Shown in pieces: positions 62,271-64,000 of a DNA stretch of 64,000 nt. Source of the DNA: Acinetobacter sp. LoGeW2-3. Lineage in GTDB: Bacteria > Pseudomonadota > Gammaproteobacteria > Pseudomonadales > Moraxellaceae. Positions within the stretch are counted from its first letter, which is position 1. Every line of letters starts with the position of its first letter. The stretch spans positions 1,054,001 through 1,118,000 of the forward strand of contig NZ_CP024011.1 of the NCBI RefSeq assembly GCF_002688565.1, written 5' to 3'. The notes beneath the pieces were generated by a model. The model searched no databases. It saw only the letters and a program-made list of their open reading frames with translations, and was not told the origin of the DNA. A program made the translations under genes and the position numbers.

Positions 62271-63856
62271 TTTTGAACTCAGCCCTTACCTTTGCATCAC
62301 ACCAGATCCTCAGGAAATGGTGTGATCAGCAGGATCAGCATTTTCAAAATAATCTGACCCGTTTAGAGCAGATCCAGCGTGCCAAACTGAATAAAATTTT
62401 GAAAAGTTCGACCTTTGCAACCCAGCAAAATATTCAAGACTACGCGAGTTTTACAGCGGCTTTTCCTGTATCGCGTTATACAGATTGGAAAAATGCGATT
62501 TTAGCCAGTCGCGATGGAAAACAGCATTTATCAACTAGTCCATTGGTGCGTTTCCAGCCCACCAGTGGTTCGAGTGAGCAAATTAAATTTATTCCCTACA
62601 ACAAAATGTTTTTAGAGGAATTAGACAGCGCGATCGCATCCTGGTTATCGAGTATTTATCGCAAATGTCCTGAGCTGGTCTATGGAACCCACTATTGGTC
62701 AGTCTCCTGGTTGCCAGAAAGTCAGCGTGAAGTTTTAAAAGATGACAATCTCAATGACGATAGTGCATTACTTGGTTTTGGTAAGCGGATCTTGTCTAAA
62801 TTTACTCAAGCCGTTTCAGGCGATGTCTCTTTTGCAGCACAAGCGGAAGATGCCATTTTTGCCACGCTGTGCTATTTGGTTGCCGATAAAAATCTGGCCA
62901 TGCTTTCGGTATGGAGTCCGACCTTTGCGATTCAACTGCTAGAGAAACTTGAACAATATCGACATGAAATTATTCAGGTGCTAGATACAGGAAACTGGGG
63001 CAAACGTGCTGAATCCCTGCAGCAAATGAAAGCGCCGAAAAATAAGAAACGTGTGATTCAGCTGATTCGTAGCCAACAGAATGGTCAGTTGCAATTGCAA
63101 AAGTTGTGGCCAAGATTGAAGTTTTTATCCAGTTGGGACACGGCTGGTTCACAACAGTGGGCATCGGTCTTACAAGAAAAAATTCCATTTGCACTGTTTG
63201 AGGGTAAAGGACTATGGGCAACCGAAGGTGTGGTCACGATTCCTTATGATGGACATTATCCCTTGGCCTATCACAGTCATTTCTATGAGTTTGAATATCT
63301 TGAAGGCGAACAGATTGGTCAGGTCATTCCATCGTGGCAGTTAAAACTCGGTGATGTGGTCAGTCCGATTATTACGTCGGGTAATGGTTTATTACGTTAT
63401 AGCCTGGATGACAGTTTGTTGGTCACAGGTTTTATGGGCGATGTCCCATGTTTTGAGTTCCAGGGACGCCGTTTTGGAGTGGATTTGGTCGGTGAAAAGC
63501 TCGCACCCGATACCGCAATGCAAATTTTAAATCACTTATCCCATGAGAATTTCAAAGCAGTATCGCTGTTGGCAGTCGATACCGGATTATCTGAAAAGCC
63601 GTATTACAGTGTGCTGTTCGAAGGCAAGCAACCTGCTTCATTTAACCCTGAACAGATTGATCAGTTATTACGCGGCAATTTCCATTATGACCTTGCACGA
63701 GATTTGGGGCAGTTAGATGCAGCGCAGTTTCATTGCACCCAAGATGGTTGGCAGGCGTATAAAACACTGGTGATGCATGATGGAATGATTGAAGGAAATA
63801 TAAAACCCGAACCTTTAAAAAAGATCCGTTCAGAAAGCTTGAAGTTACTGGCTTAA
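62267..63856 (+). CDS. GH3-family acyl-adenylating amide synthetase
   Basis: 529 residues. RFQPTSGSSEQIKFIP is the ATP-binding loop of GH3/ANL enzymes, and GKGLWATEGVVTIPYDG and GNGLLRYSLDDSLLVTGF are GH3 core motifs. Plant GH3 proteins adenylate a carboxylic acid (auxin, jasmonate) and couple it to an amino acid. A bacterial copy in an exporter operon points to synthesis of an exported amide conjugate. The substrate is unknown. ATG overlaps the preceding stop. Confidence 0.82.
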   Translation: MILNSALTFASHQILRKWCDQQDQHFQNNLTRLEQIQRAKLNKILKSSTFATQQNIQDYASFTAAFPVSRYTDWKNAILASRDGKQHLSTSPLVRFQPTSGSSEQIKFIPYNKMFLEELDSAIASWLSSIYRKCPELVYGTHYWSVSWLPESQREVLKDDNLNDDSALLGFGKRILSKFTQAVSGDVSFAAQAEDAIFATLCYLVADKNLAMLSVWSPTFAIQLLEKLEQYRHEIIQVLDTGNWGKRAESLQQMKAPKNKKRVIQLIRSQQNGQLQLQKLWPRLKFLSSWDTAGSQQWASVLQEKIPFALFEGKGLWATEGVVTIPYDGHYPLAYHSHFYEFEYLEGEQIGQVIPSWQLKLGDVVSPIITSGNGLLRYSLDDSLLVTGFMGDVPCFEFQGRRFGVDLVGEKLAPDTAMQILNHLSHENFKAVSLLAVDTGLSEKPYYSVLFEGKQPASFNPEQIDQLLRGNFHYDLARDLGQLDAAQFHCTQDGWQAYKTLVMHDGMIEGNIKPEPLKKIRSESLKLLA

Positions 63857-63891
63857 GAATGAGGCAGGGATATAAAAAATCAGGGATAGAT

Positions 63892-64000
63892 GTGAAAAAA
63901 TTATTATTTTGTCTTATCTGTAATTGTATCAGTATTCATGCAGCCTATGCCTTGTCATTGGATGAAGCAATTGATGCAAGTTTACATTATGAAAGTCAGC
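63892..64000 (+). CDS. TolC-like outer membrane efflux protein (partial, N-terminus)
   Basis: Starts at a GTG at 63892 with AGGGA before it; an ATG at 63859 is an alternative. A signal peptide (MKKLLFCLICN..., cleavage after AYA) is followed by LSLDEAIDASLHYES, the opening of the outer-membrane efflux protein repeat. It continues past the window. It completes the tripartite system with the EmrA- and EmrB-like genes. Confidence 0.7.
   Translation, partial: MKKLLFCLICNCISIHAAYALSLDEAIDASLHYESQ

Overview
The window is chromosomal DNA from an Acinetobacter species (Moraxellaceae, Gammaproteobacteria). The evidence is the gene order rpmH-rnpA-yidD-yidC-mnmE next to dnaA-dnaN-recF-gyrB, an rrn operon with Ile and Ala tRNAs, a resident class D (OXA) beta-lactamase, tandem AdeT-type binding proteins and the AT-rich base use. 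The species cannot be fixed from the sequence alone.

Layout. 1-6.1 kb: the end of a TetR regulator, a nucleosidase and the ribF-ileS-lspA-fkpB operon. 6.2-11.7 kb: an FMN reductase, two tandem small RNA genes, a TauD-type dioxygenase, a PQQ sugar dehydrogenase and a GGDEF protein. 11.8-17.6 kb: a complete rrn operon on the minus strand. 17.7-34.8 kb: ppiA, an ADC-like protein, a parS site, an esterase, a lipoprotein, a gene-free stretch with small RNA signals, grpE-dnaK, the OXA enzyme, a matrixin-type protease, erpA, three AdeT-like paralogues, yheS and an alcohol dehydrogenase. 35-47 kb: the replication-origin region, with gyrB, recF, dnaN and dnaA leftward and rpmH to mnmE rightward around a cluster of DnaA boxes. 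47.07-56.99 kb: a roughly 9.9-kb integrated element between 18-bp direct repeats at the mnmE 3' end. 57-64 kb: an MFS pump, then an EmrAB-like efflux pair with an acyltransferase-like protein, a GH3-family enzyme and the start of a TolC-like protein.

Main discovery. Three loci (two tandem at 6.8-7.26 kb on the plus strand, one at 21.04-21.23 kb on the minus strand) look like Gac/Rsm regulatory RNAs. Each is a short transcript ending in an intrinsic terminator and carrying several GGA motifs in hairpin loops; the two tandem copies contain ACAGGATGT, essentially the CsrA/RsmA optimum. Each has a GacA-box-like 18-bp element centred about 65 bp upstream of the predicted start. Between the tandem copies the stems covary while the GGA loops stay fixed. 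I do not recall CsrB/RsmZ-type RNAs being described for Acinetobacter; that is memory, not a search.

Second theme. The mnmE island has the parts of a P4-like satellite or small integrative element: an integrase, an AlpA-like regulator, a DUF927 helicase/primase-like protein followed by GGTGGACA iterons, a twin-hairpin RNA with identical TTGGCG loops, a repeated 25-bp palindrome, and cargo made of a Doc/Fic toxin module, an HExxH protein and a frameshifted gene. Two parS sites and two separate DnaA-box clusters mark the origin domain.
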